Notes under the pieces: generated by a model
The model's input: the letters and a program-made list of their open reading frames with translations, nothing else
Told to the model about the DNA's origin: nothing
Database searches by the model: none
Position numbers and translations under genes: made by a program
Part shown: positions 42,584 through 50,867 of the stretch, in pieces
Position numbering within the stretch: position 1 is the first letter of the stretch
How the letters are laid out: every line of letters begins with the position of its first letter
From: Chryseobacterium sp. SNU WT5
Lineage (GTDB): Bacteria > Bacteroidota > Bacteroidia > Flavobacteriales > Weeksellaceae
NCBI RefSeq assembly: GCF_007362475.1
Contig: NZ_CP041687.1
Span: 620,001-684,000 of the forward strand
Length of the DNA stretch: 64,000 nt
Direction of reading: 5' to 3'

Positions 42584-43516
42584 ATGAAACTGAACAATAT
42601 ATTAGAAGCCATCGGAAATACGCCGGTCGTAAAAATCAATAAATTATTCCCGAACAACGTTGAAGTTTGGATGAAACTTGAAAGACAAAATCCCGGTGGA
42701 AGTTTAAAAGATCGAATTGCCTTTGCTATGATTGAAAAAGCGGAACAGGACGGGGAAATTAATAAGGACACTTTAATTATAGAACCTACTTCTGGAAATA
42801 CTGGTGTTGGACTAGCAATGGTTTGTGCGGTAAAAGGATACAAACTAGTTTTGGTAATGCCTGAAAGCATGAGTGTAGAACGCAGAAAATTGATGAGTTC
42901 ATATGGTGCTCAGTTTATTTTGACGCCTAAAGAAAAAGGAACTTCTGGTGCGATTGCTAAAGCGATGGAGATGGCAAATGAAATAAAGAATTCTTGGGTT
43001 CCACAACAATTTGAAAATCCTGCCAATCCGGAAATTCACGCGAAGACGACTGCTCAAGAAATTTTAAATGACTTCCCGGACGGAATTGATTACCTGATCA
43101 CAGGCGTTGGAACGGGCGGACATATTACAGGAGTGACAGAAATTCTAAAACAGAAATTCCCGAACATGAAAAGTTTTGCGGTAGAACCAACCGATTCACC
43201 AGTGATTTCCGGTGGCGCTCCAGGCCCGCATCCGTTGCAAGGAATTGGTGCTGGCTTTGTCCCAAAAGTTTTGAATACCGAAATCTTGGATGGTACCATT
43301 GAAGTGGAAAAAAATGAAGCTTTTACTTTTACCAAAAGATTGGCAGCGGAAGAAGGAATTTTAGGAGGAGTTTCTACAGGTGCATCATTAGCAGCAGTAA
43401 ATAAAAAATTGGCAGAAATCCCAGAAGGTTCTAGAATTTTGACGTTTAATTATGATACCGGCGAGAGATATTGGTCGGTAGAAGGGCTTTTTGAAGAGAA
43501 TATTTTCAAAGGTTAA
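42584..43516 (+). CDS. cysK: Cysteine synthase (O-acetylserine sulfhydrylase)
   Basis: 310 residues, fold II PLP enzyme that makes cysteine from O-acetylserine and sulfide. Lys42 in [12 protein letters not shown] binds [16 protein letters not shown] binds the substrate carboxylate and [11 protein letters not shown] the PLP phosphate. The C-terminal block has [18 protein letters not shown]. It could equally be named cysM-type from sequence alone. Located directly after cysE and followed by a terminator. Confidence 0.94.
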   Translation: MKLNNILEAIGNTPVVKINKLFPNNVEVWMKLERQNPGGSLKDRIAFAMIEKAEQDGEINKDTLIIEPTSGNTGVGLAMVCAVKGYKLVLVMPESMSVERRKLMSSYGAQFILTPKEKGTSGAIAKAMEMANEIKNSWVPQQFENPANPEIHAKTTAQEILNDFPDGIDYLITGVGTGGHITGVTEILKQKFPNMKSFAVEPTDSPVISGGAPGPHPLQGIGAGFVPKVLNTEILDGTIEVEKNEAFTFTKRLAAEEGILGGVSTGASLAAVNKKLAEIPEGSRILTFNYDTGERYWSVEGLFEENIFKG

Positions 43517-43541
43517 ACGAAATAATTGACTTGACAAACTA

Positions 43542-43569
43542 AAAATCCTGCGACTATGCAGGATTTTTT
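43542..43569. terminator. Two-way terminator between cysK and the Nei/Fpg-like gene
   Basis: AAATCCTGC, 6-nt loop, GCAGGATTT followed by further T; the minus strand also ends in a T run. Abuts the stop of the convergent gene. Confidence 0.88.
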
Positions 43570-44298
43570 TTATTTAAATAATTTCTGGCACTTTGGACAA
43601 ACGTACGTTTTCGTACTTCCTACCGTTTCGATGATAATTGGAGTTTTGTCTTTTGGGCAGTTTTTCTTTTCAAAGATCAAGGCGTTTTTTTCGACGCTAT
43701 CAGTTTTTAATAAAGTCAAAAACTCTTCGGCATAATCCTGAACCATTTTTAATAAGAAAATTAATTTCTTTTCTGGAATTGATTTGATTAAACTATCAGG
43801 ATGAATTTTTGCGTGGTACAAAGTTTCCGTTCTAATGATGGGACCGACGCCAGCAAGAATATTTTGGTTTAATAAAGCCTCCCCAATACTTTCTTCAAAA
43901 TGGTTCGTTTGCCATTCATTTAAAATAAAGTCGGCATCAAATTCTGCTTTTGAAATATCGATTTTGAAATTAAAACAGTCGCTCGGTTTTCCTTTTTTAA
44001 CGGATATTTCAGAATCATAGAAATTGATCTCATTCTCCTCAAAATGGAAGGAAAAACTGGCTGCAATTTTCTTTCGTTTATTAACCAAAACATTTCCGAC
44101 TAAACGAACTTCAATCGCAACAAAAAAATCTTTAAAAACGAAAAGGAAATTTTTACCATAAGTCTGAATATCGATGAGTACTGAATTAGTAAACAAGGAT
44201 CCGTCGACTTCTGCCTTGCCAGAAACTTTTGAAACCGTTTTCCCTTTGTACCGTTGGAGTTTATTTTTAAGAAAAAGTATGGATGGTCCTTCTGACAT
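43570..44298 (-). CDS. Fpg/Nei-family DNA glycosylase-like protein with altered catalytic N-terminus
   Basis: 242 residues. Family members remove oxidised bases from DNA using the amino group of Pro2 (after Met removal) and Glu3. Here the start reads MSEGPSILFLKN: Glu3 is kept but Pro2 is Ser (codon TCA, one base from CCA). The helix-two-turn-helix block EALLNQNILAGVGPIIRTE is intact. The zinc finger reads NCPKDKTPIII then YVCPKCQKLF; one of four usual cysteines seems absent. It may bind lesions without cutting, or use another nucleophile. Confidence 0.82.
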   Translation of the reverse strand: MSEGPSILFLKNKLQRYKGKTVSKVSGKAEVDGSLFTNSVLIDIQTYGKNFLFVFKDFFVAIEVRLVGNVLVNKRKKIAASFSFHFEENEINFYDSEISVKKGKPSDCFNFKIDISKAEFDADFILNEWQTNHFEESIGEALLNQNILAGVGPIIRTETLYHAKIHPDSLIKSIPEKKLIFLLKMVQDYAEEFLTLLKTDSVEKNALIFEKKNCPKDKTPIIIETVGSTKTYVCPKCQKLFK

Positions 44299-44380
44299 GG
44301 TGTAAAATTTTAATAAAATAGATTGCTCAGCAAAAGTAAAGAAATTAAATGCGGAATATTAGGAGTAATGCGTTGCCGAT

Positions 44381-45043
44381 TTAATTTAAAGGAAAATATC
44401 TTCTGAAAGTGTAGATCATTAAAAATAACCATGAATATCCGAGGCAAAATCCGCCCAGAACGTCGCTGGCATAATGTACATGCAGATAAACGCGGCTAAA
44501 TCCTATCATAAGAGAAAGCAAAACCAAAAAAGTCATGGCGATATTTTTCCAGATTTTGGGTAAATCGGTGAGCCACATAAAATAAGCTAATGTTCCGTAA
44601 AAAATAAAACTGAACGTAGCATGACCACTGGGGAAACTGAAACTTTCTTCTCTGTATAATATCGGATAAGGCGGTCTTGGTCTTTCAAAAAACATTTTCA
44701 TTACATATATAATGAATAAACCTCCCGTTCCCGCCACAAACGTGAACAACGCTTTTCTGTAAAATTTAAAAAGAACCAAAATACCTATCAATAATGGATA
44801 GGCAATTTTCATCAACGTAACCGAAGAAAGCTGCGTAATGGCGTACATAGAACATGTCAACTGATCACTTATCAAATATTTTTTGAAAAATTCGAAAACC
44901 AGGAAATCGATGGTTTCTTCTTTTTCTAAAATAATTTCATTCGTAATTACGGCAAAAATCACTAGAGCCAAAACAAAGAACAAAACCGATAGCAATAGTT
45001 TTGCCGAATTATTATGATAATAATCTTTAATAAAACGAACCAT
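44381..45043 (-). CDS. PAP2-family membrane phosphatase
   Basis: 220 residues with about six membrane helices. The three PAP2 motifs are present: KMFFERPRPPY (K-x6-RP type), PSGHATFSF and SRVYLHVHYASDVLGG, with catalytic histidines in the last two. Such enzymes dephosphorylate phosphatidate, undecaprenyl diphosphate or similar lipids at the membrane. The substrate cannot be assigned. Alone on its strand, about 80 nt from the Nei/Fpg-like gene. Confidence 0.92.
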   Translation of the reverse strand: MVRFIKDYYHNNSAKLLLSVLFFVLALVIFAVITNEIILEKEETIDFLVFEFFKKYLISDQLTCSMYAITQLSSVTLMKIAYPLLIGILVLFKFYRKALFTFVAGTGGLFIIYVMKMFFERPRPPYPILYREESFSFPSGHATFSFIFYGTLAYFMWLTDLPKIWKNIAMTFLVLLSLMIGFSRVYLHVHYASDVLGGFCLGYSWLFLMIYTFRRYFPLN

Positions 45044-45133
45044 AAGCGATTACTGGCTTTATATGTTTTTTTTAAAAAGTTGTCTTCCTAAATTATAAAA
45101 AAGACAAAACTATAATAATTAGATTGATGTTTT

Positions 45134-46147
45134 TTATTTCTCTTCGTCGAAATAAAGACGGTAATATTTTCCTTTTTCATCGCTCCCCTGCTCGATCATT
45201 TTGCGATCTCCATGTACATAAATACTGAAATTTTTATCGAGTTTGATGATACTTTTAAATCCACGGCTCTGTTTTTTTACCGCAGATTCATTTATAGCAA
45301 AATCTTCTGAAATAGAAACCTGCATTTCCTGTTCGTAATCAGATTTAAAGTTGCTGAAACTTTCAATCACATTTTCGTCTTGCAAAACCTCCTTTGTAAA
45401 TTCTTCATAATCAAATTGTTCTCTTTCCTTAAAGAATTCAATTGATTTATTAAGAAACTCCGCCTGATCCGCTTTTGTAGTTTCGTATTCCTGTGGAAGT
45501 TGTTTGGTGATGAATTCTTTGTAAACGGACAAAGTTTCCTGAGTGTGGAAATATTCGTTATCGCGTTGTTTTACTTTCAGAAAATCTTCAAACCAGTAAT
45601 ATTGATCTCCGTTCTTATTATTATCGATCACCGAAACAGCAAAACCAGATTCTTTGAAGCTATTATAGATGATACAACCTTTATCGAGTTTGGCTAATCC
45701 AATTCCGTAATCTTTTTCAATATCAAAAGCATCTCCTTCAGGAAATATTTTCAGAAAAGGAGTTTTATTTTCGGTTTTAAAAATTCCAATGGAATCGATT
45801 TTTTCACCGTCTGTCTCTTCCCCTTCAAAATAAGCTATAAATAATTCTCCTGGCTGAACCCTTGGATTTTCAGTAATATCATAAAGATGTTCTGCAATCA
45901 TCTCAGATTCTTGTTTGAATCTCGAAATGTCTTCAAAAATCTCTGATGCAGAACTGTAAACTGGATTATTTACCAGATAGCTGTCACTGTAAAATTGAAA
46001 TTGCTCCTCTGATTTAAAACCTTTTAAGAAAAAATCCTCCAGCATTTCTTTGAATTCTTCGTCAAGCTGATATTCTTCTTGTGAAAGAATCAAAGATTCC
46101 TGATTGATTTTATTTCCGACTTTATGAATGATTATTTTGCTGAGCAT
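45134..46147 (-). CDS. Nucleoid-associated protein (NdpA/YejK-like, NA37)
   Basis: 337 residues with the NA37 pattern: N-terminal IIIHKVGNKINQESLILSQE, central QPGELFIAYFEG then GIGLAKLDKGCIIYN, and C-terminal KSIIKLDKNFSIYVHG. E. coli YejK associates with the nucleoid; the role in Bacteroidota is not known. It is acidic and has no membrane segment. A TATCTTTG box lies shortly upstream (about 46160) without a clear -33 element. Confidence 0.85.
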   Translation of the reverse strand: MLSKIIIHKVGNKINQESLILSQEEYQLDEEFKEMLEDFFLKGFKSEEQFQFYSDSYLVNNPVYSSASEIFEDISRFKQESEMIAEHLYDITENPRVQPGELFIAYFEGEETDGEKIDSIGIFKTENKTPFLKIFPEGDAFDIEKDYGIGLAKLDKGCIIYNSFKESGFAVSVIDNNKNGDQYYWFEDFLKVKQRDNEYFHTQETLSVYKEFITKQLPQEYETTKADQAEFLNKSIEFFKEREQFDYEEFTKEVLQDENVIESFSNFKSDYEQEMQVSISEDFAINESAVKKQSRGFKSIIKLDKNFSIYVHGDRKMIEQGSDEKGKYYRLYFDEEK

Positions 46148-46353
46148 TATTGAAATTTTGTGTCTGCAAAGATATTTTTAAAAGATCGAAGCAGGAAATT
46201 TTTAGAGAAAAATATCTTTTTGGGATCCGTTTTTATATAAAAATTGAAAAAGTTAAGATTGTAATAAAAATATTAAACTTTCAAAAAAAAGAAAACCGTG
46301 GAATTATTGTTGTTTTAGCAGAAGCAACTAAACATTAATCAAAAAAATTGAAT

Positions 46354-46923
46354 ATGAAAAAGGTAAAAGTGATAAATACACAGAAAGCAGTGATTGCTGC
46401 ATTATTTTTTGGAGCGGTAACTTATGGTTACGGACAGAATACTTTAGGCACAAAGGACACTATTAAAGTTGAAGAAACAGCACCAGTTGAAGCATCTCAG
46501 CAAAATCCAACGATTGAGGTTCTGAAAAAACAAGTGGAAGCGAATGCGAACGATACTGAAGCTTTGGTTAAACTAGCAACTGCCTATCAGGATACTCAGG
46601 ACTGGAATAATACTTTGGCCACATGGACAAAGATAACGACTTTGCTGCCTGACTGGGCCCCGGCTTACTATAGTAAGGCTTATGTCTATCAAACAATGAA
46701 AGATGAGGAGAATGCAAAAAAGGAGTACGAGAAATATATCGTTACAGTAAAACCAGCGGAACTAGAAGCGAATAAAAAAAATCTAGCTTATGCACATTTC
46801 TTTGTAGCTTATCAATTACAGAAAACTGACAAAGAGCAAGCAAAGCAAAATATTGCAAAGTCGCTACAATATGACGCTGCCAATGAAGATGCAATTAAAT
46901 TAAATGCATTACTTAATCAATAA
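46354..46923 (+). CDS. Secreted/periplasmic TPR protein
   Basis: 189 residues from ATG 46354; a TTG two codons earlier also opens the frame. N-terminal signal KAVIAALFFGAVTYGYGQ, then tetratricopeptide helices (EALVKLATAYQDTQDWNNTL, WAPAYYSKAYVYQTMKDEEN). Such repeats mediate protein contacts. No partner is suggested by its neighbours. Ends before a perfect hairpin. Confidence 0.75.
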   Translation: MKKVKVINTQKAVIAALFFGAVTYGYGQNTLGTKDTIKVEETAPVEASQQNPTIEVLKKQVEANANDTEALVKLATAYQDTQDWNNTLATWTKITTLLPDWAPAYYSKAYVYQTMKDEENAKKEYEKYIVTVKPAELEANKKNLAYAHFFVAYQLQKTDKEQAKQNIAKSLQYDAANEDAIKLNALLNQ

Positions 46924-46963
46924 GCAGATATTGCTGTAACAAAAGCACTACATTATTTAGTAC

Positions 46964-46997
46964 ATTAATTCCCCAAGTTCTCACTCGGGGAATTAAT
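46964..46997 (+). terminator. Hairpin after the TPR gene
   Basis: ATTAATTCCCC, 12-nt loop AAGTTCTCACTC, GGGGAATTAAT: a perfect 11-bp stem. It has no long T run. A closely similar hairpin is at 47693-47721. Confidence 0.6.
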
Positions 46998-47119
46998 GAT
47001 TTATAACATTGTCACATGATATTTAGTGAGCGTTAGAGATTACGTTAAACTTTTTAATAATCTTTAAAAAGTACATCATTTCCTTCATAAGAAGATTGAA
47101 GTCGCTTATAATTATATCT

Positions 47120-47635
47120 TTATTTCTCCCCGAAAACCTTCTGGATAGTTGCCAAATCAGCTTTATTAAGTTTCGATGTTTTCTCTAATTTAGCAATAAA
47201 AATTGCAATTTCTTCGGTGGTCGATGGGCATCCTAGGTTATCACCGTTTGCATCAAACGAGTTTTCCAACACTTCACCGTTGCCATTAATAAATACAAAA
47301 AAAGGTAAGCCAGCCGTTTTTCCACCATATTTTGCCATCCATTCTTCTCCGTTTGGATTTTCTAACTTTTCTTTTTCACCCCTTTCTAAAACGTCTAAAG
47401 ATGCCAGCACATAATTATCATTGAATAGTTTTTGCGTTTCTGGTAAAGTCATTTTCTTCTCCATCTTTTTACACCAGCCACACCATGAAGCATGAAAGAA
47501 AACCAGCACATTTTTATTTTCAGCTTTGGCCTTTTTCTGAGCATTTTCAATAACAACTTCAGCTGCTTCTTGCGAGAATACATTTTGCATAAAGCAGAAT
47601 AAAAAAGCGATCAATAAGATTTTGGTATATTTCAT
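47120..47635 (-). CDS. Secreted thioredoxin-fold protein
   Basis: 171 residues from ATG 47635; the frame extends further only through a GTG start across a terminator hairpin. Signal peptide MKYTKILLIAFLFCFMQNVFS, then a thioredoxin fold with the redox motif WCGWCKK (Cys-Gly-Trp-Cys) near residue 53 and the cis-Pro in TAGLPFFVFINGNG. It likely acts as a periplasmic thiol-disulfide enzyme. Neighbouring genes give no substrate. Confidence 0.87.
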   Translation of the reverse strand: MKYTKILLIAFLFCFMQNVFSQEAAEVVIENAQKKAKAENKNVLVFFHASWCGWCKKMEKKMTLPETQKLFNDNYVLASLDVLERGEKEKLENPNGEEWMAKYGGKTAGLPFFVFINGNGEVLENSFDANGDNLGCPSTTEEIAIFIAKLEKTSKLNKADLATIQKVFGEK

Positions 47636-47692
47636 TGGAATTAATTTTAGATGTAAATGTAACAATTTTTTGAACTTATAATCTTTTGATAA

Positions 47693-47721
47693 AAAAATTC
47701 CCCAAGTTTTCACTCGGGGAA
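47693..47721 (-). terminator. Terminator for the gene at 47964-48797
   Basis: Minus strand: ATTCCCCGAGTGAAAACTTG, GGGAAT, then seven T. It ends the upstream minus-strand gene before the thioredoxin gene starts. Its loop AAGTTTTCACTC nearly equals that of 46964-46997. It also separates the defence island from the housekeeping genes to the left. Confidence 0.8.
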
Positions 47722-47963
47722 TATCTATTATAAGTTTTTTTAAGTCTTATTTCACTTCTTCAAAAATAACGGGTATTGTAAATCAATTGGTTATGATTTT
47801 ATGGTACAAATAAGGTATTGAATAAATGACATATCGATACTACTTTACTAAGTCTAAACACTCTATTTTTCCAATAAATCAATGAACAACAACCATTTAA
47901 CAAAAATAATGTGCGCACAATATATCTTATACATTACAAATATGAAATTTCACCAATATCGGA

Positions 47964-48797
47964 TCAAGGATCTAAGAGTTCATCCTTTTCATTTAATAAA
48001 GGATTTATCCATCTTGCTTTTTTAATACCCCATTCAAAATAGTTTTTCTCTTCATCAGTAAAAAGATTTTTCGATAAAAGATATTCTCTTCGCTCATTCA
48101 GATAATATTCAATCTTTTTAGAGTTATCGAGATCATCAGAAAATTTTATTAATTTTTCTAATTTATTCTTTTCATCTTCCCGCTTTTGCTTCAGTTCTTT
48201 TTCTTTTTGTAAGTTTAATTCATAAAGCCTACTCCATTCATCACGTCTTATTTCTTCCTGCTTTTCCACATCTGCGTACGCTTCTAAGTAAGCCACTATA
48301 CGAACTAATTTATCTTCCAAATTAACAGTTTTAACATCAGACCACTGTTTTGTTGAATATGTATCCTGATAAGCTTGTATTGCTAAAATATCTGTTTTAA
48401 TATACTGTCTGGTTGAATATGTTCCTTTCGGACCTTGGATATAGTTGCCTAGTTGCCGAATATTAAAATGAAGCTGGATGGTATTAATAACTACTACCGT
48501 ATTTCCATAATTATCTAAAGCGAATTCATGTCCCCGATGCTCAAGAAGTCTACACATAAAATCTAAAATTCTGAAAGCTCTGTTTTGAAGATGTTTTTCA
48601 ACATGAACGCTGAAACAAAGCGTCGGCGTACCTTTACTTTCAATAATTGATATTTTTGGATTACTTCGGGACTGCGCATTTAATGTAATAAAGTGTGGAG
48701 AAGTAAGCCGAGTGGAAATTTCTAAAGGTGCATTTTTATCAACTAAAATCTCTTTCAATCTTTTTTCAATTAAATCTTTTGGAATACCACTAAACAT
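47964..48797 (-). CDS. Coiled-coil protein of unknown function
   Basis: 277 residues. The N-terminal half is mixed alpha/beta (FITLNAQSRSNPKISIIESK, FALDNYGNTVVVINTIQLHF). Residues about 185-230 are a highly charged helix (EEIRRDEWSRLYELNLQKEK, ELKQKREDEKNKLEKLI), and the end reads NYFEWGIKKARWINPLL. No domain recognised with confidence. It lies at the left edge of the defence island, downstream of the AbiEi-type gene on the same strand (131 nt), in the place where an AbiEii toxin would stand, but it has no nucleotidyltransferase motif. Confidence 0.65.
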   Translation of the reverse strand: MFSGIPKDLIEKRLKEILVDKNAPLEISTRLTSPHFITLNAQSRSNPKISIIESKGTPTLCFSVHVEKHLQNRAFRILDFMCRLLEHRGHEFALDNYGNTVVVINTIQLHFNIRQLGNYIQGPKGTYSTRQYIKTDILAIQAYQDTYSTKQWSDVKTVNLEDKLVRIVAYLEAYADVEKQEEIRRDEWSRLYELNLQKEKELKQKREDEKNKLEKLIKFSDDLDNSKKIEYYLNERREYLLSKNLFTDEEKNYFEWGIKKARWINPLLNEKDELLDP

Positions 48798-48928
48798 CTT
48801 TTTTATTTTTTTAGAACGAGATTTAACAATCTATTGTTTTTGATTTCCAGCAAAAAGTAATTTATGCTTTAATCTCACCAGATAAAATTTTCTATTTTTT
48901 TTTGATAAGACAAATTTCTACGAAAAAA

Positions 48929-49540
48929 TTACTTTCCATTTGTTTCATTTAAAGCTTTACGCATAATAATTCTAATCCATTCAGGAGCTAATTTGATATC
49001 ATGTTCCAAACGATTAGGGTCTTCTTTTTTTAGATGTTCTAAAATCTTTTCAATTTCGATATCCGTAACATTCTCCTTTCCTATATCTTTGAGTGCCTGA
49101 ATGACAATCCCACTAAAAATTCCAATAGCGGCAAGATTTTTAGGACTGGCTTTTTTGAAAACAATACTTCGATTCCCGACCTTTATTGTTCTAGCTGATC
49201 CATCCGTTAAGTAGACTAAATTCGTTGGAATTTGAGTTGATAACCGCAACATATTTAGAGCTAAAGAACCAGTAGGAAAAATTCGAGCTTTGTCTCTCTT
49301 CCTTATAGATTCGGCAATTTTTTCTGCTGTTGGCGAAATCTCACCCAAGTAATTCTCTTTTATTAAAATAGCAAAAATGCCGCGTGCAACTCTAGAAAGT
49401 TCATTTTCATTCACCAAACGCTCTAATGCTTTTGAAACGGCTTTATAGTTTCCAAATGAAAGAAAATCTTCTGTATAAAAAAGCGAACCCCTATTCGCTT
49501 TTTTAATTTTTTTAAGTATTTTACTATCAATGCTTTCCAT
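48929..49540 (-). CDS. AbiEi-type (DUF6088) winged-helix regulator, without partner toxin
   Basis: 203 residues. N-terminal winged helix (KILKKIKKANRGSLFYTEDF, YKAVSKALERLVNENELSRV) ending in ARGIFAI, then the DUF6088/AbiEi body (FPTGSLALNMLRLSTQIPTN, VYLTDGSART). AbiEi proteins are antitoxins that bind inverted repeats in their own promoter and repress it. A 13-nt-arm inverted repeat lies at 49557-49591, 16 nt before the start. No AbiEii nucleotidyltransferase gene is next to it, so either it works alone or it regulates other genes. Confidence 0.82.
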   Translation of the reverse strand: MESIDSKILKKIKKANRGSLFYTEDFLSFGNYKAVSKALERLVNENELSRVARGIFAILIKENYLGEISPTAEKIAESIRKRDKARIFPTGSLALNMLRLSTQIPTNLVYLTDGSARTIKVGNRSIVFKKASPKNLAAIGIFSGIVIQALKDIGKENVTDIEIEKILEHLKKEDPNRLEHDIKLAPEWIRIIMRKALNETNGK

Positions 49541-49556
49541 TGCTTAAACTAATCGA

Positions 49557-49591
49557 TTTTGTCGCAAATTTAGTAAACATTTGCGACAAAA
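49557..49591 (-). promoter_or_regulatory. Inverted-repeat operator/promoter of the AbiEi-type gene
   Basis: Arms TTTTGTCGCAAAT and ATTTGCGACAAAA with a 9-nt centre. On the minus strand it includes TAAATTTG, a -7 box, so a bound protein would block the polymerase. The 10-nt core arms and the centre recur without change at 50753-50781. Confidence 0.8.
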
Positions 49592-49671
49592 ATTGCGTTG
49601 TTTTGTATATTCAGTTCAGTAGCAGTAAATTTATTTTACAAATTTACCTCTACTGAACGCTTTCGAATTGT

Positions 49672-50652
49672 TTACTTATTCCGGTTCAACACGCTAATTA
49701 CTAGTCGTTTCACGGTTTCCATTTCTTCTGGTTTACTTGATGCAATAAATAGCGTTAAACTTGCTAAAGTATCATTGCCTATAATCAGTTCTTTTTGAGC
49801 GTTATAAAGCATTTGATTGCTTTGCAAAAATTTCAGAAAACATGCTGCAGCAATTCTTTTGTTGCCATCTACGAACGAATGATTTTTCACAACTAAGTAC
49901 AAAAGCATGGTCGCTTTCTCTTCCAAGGTTGGATAAAAATCGTTTTCTCCAAAACCTTTTTCTATTTGGGCAATGGAACTTTGAAAATTTTGATCCTTTT
50001 CCTTTCCAAAAACCTGCGAATCAAAATCTACCACCATTTTGTTGATGAGTTCTTGATAATCTTCTCTTGTTGGATAAAGTGCTTGTTTTTTCGTTAAACC
50101 TTTAGCATCTAATTGCTCGTGATCATAATCATCTAATAATTGTAATCCTTTAGAAAAAATAGACAACCATTCATTTTCCTCCGATTTTTGTTCAATGGCT
50201 CTGCTTAGAATCTGAATTCCATTTTTCAAAAGTTGAACTTCCTGTTCTTTTTGGGCTAATCTTTTTTCGTTGATGGAGTAACCTTTTACCAAATATTCTT
50301 TTAAAATTTTATTTGCCCAGATTCGGAATTGTGTTCCTTGCTTGGATTTTACTCTATAACCAACTGAAATTATTACATCCAGATTATAATATTTCACATC
50401 TTTAGACTGGCTCTTCCCTTTAATAGCACCATGTTGAGTGGTGTGTCGGAAATCCCGACATACCACTTCTTCTACAAGTTCTCCTTCAGTAAACACATTA
50501 TTTATATGTTCAGTAATTGTAGTTCTTCCTTTTCCAAACAATTCTGCCATTTGTGCTTGTGTAAGCCAAACCGTATCCTGCTCAAATTGTACATTTATTT
50601 GAGTAGAACCATCATTGGCTTGATAAATTTCAATTTGGTTTTTAATTTTCAT
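49672..50652 (-). CDS. RhuM-family protein with C-terminal Fic/Doc domain
   Basis: 326 residues. The N-terminal two-thirds is RhuM-like, including WLTQAQMAELFGKGRTTITE and HINNVFTEGELVEEVVCRDF, with a DNA-binding-like helix pattern and RIWANKILKEYLVKGYSINE. The C-terminal part has HSFVDGNKRIAAACFLKFL, a Doc-type variant of the Fic core HPFx(D/E)GN(G/K)R. Fic/Doc enzymes AMPylate or phosphorylate proteins. RhuM genes are often carried on mobile or defence islands. It is preceded by a decayed copy of the AbiEi gene start and the same operator. Confidence 0.88.
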   Translation of the reverse strand: MKIKNQIEIYQANDGSTQINVQFEQDTVWLTQAQMAELFGKGRTTITEHINNVFTEGELVEEVVCRDFRHTTQHGAIKGKSQSKDVKYYNLDVIISVGYRVKSKQGTQFRIWANKILKEYLVKGYSINEKRLAQKEQEVQLLKNGIQILSRAIEQKSEENEWLSIFSKGLQLLDDYDHEQLDAKGLTKKQALYPTREDYQELINKMVVDFDSQVFGKEKDQNFQSSIAQIEKGFGENDFYPTLEEKATMLLYLVVKNHSFVDGNKRIAAACFLKFLQSNQMLYNAQKELIIGNDTLASLTLFIASSKPEEMETVKRLVISVLNRNK

Positions 50653-50659
50653 TAATCTA

Positions 50660-50733
50660 TTTTCAATATAAAAAAGCGAACCCCTCTTCGCTTTTTAATT
50701 TTTATCAAGTAATTTAATAGCAATACTTTACAT
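50660..50733 (-). pseudogene. Fossil 5' end of an AbiEi-type gene upstream of the RhuM-Fic gene
   Basis: Read from the ATG at 50733: M, stop, SIAIKLLDKN, stop, KAKRGSLFYIEN. The intact gene at 49540 begins MESIDSKILKKIKKANRGSLFYTED. The DNA AAAAAGCGAA-AGGGGTTCGC is nearly identical in both. The match ends about eight nt before the RhuM-Fic ATG. So the RhuM-Fic gene sits after the first 25 codons of a lost AbiEi paralogue and uses its promoter. Confidence 0.8.
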
Positions 50734-50752
50734 CACTTAAATCGATAAATAT

Positions 50753-50781
50753 TGTCGCAAATTTAGTAAACATTTGCGACA
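50753..50781 (-). promoter_or_regulatory. Inverted-repeat operator/promoter of the RhuM-Fic gene
   Basis: TGTCGCAAAT, 9 nt, ATTTGCGACA, identical to 49560-49588 including the centre and the TAAATTTG box. It stands about 100 nt before the RhuM-Fic start and 20 nt before the fossil start. A regulator of one site should bind the other. Confidence 0.8.
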
Positions 50782-50867
50782 AATAATTTATCACAATCTT
50801 ATTAAAATTCATCTCCAATACGCTGATAAAAAATGGCAATTTAATACATTTATTCGTTGGAAGAAAT

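Noticed and set aside
46964-47721. Two similar CCCC/GGGG hairpins as a transposon end pair
   Set aside because: They sit after two separate genes as terminator-like stems; no inverted-repeat ends or transposase between them.
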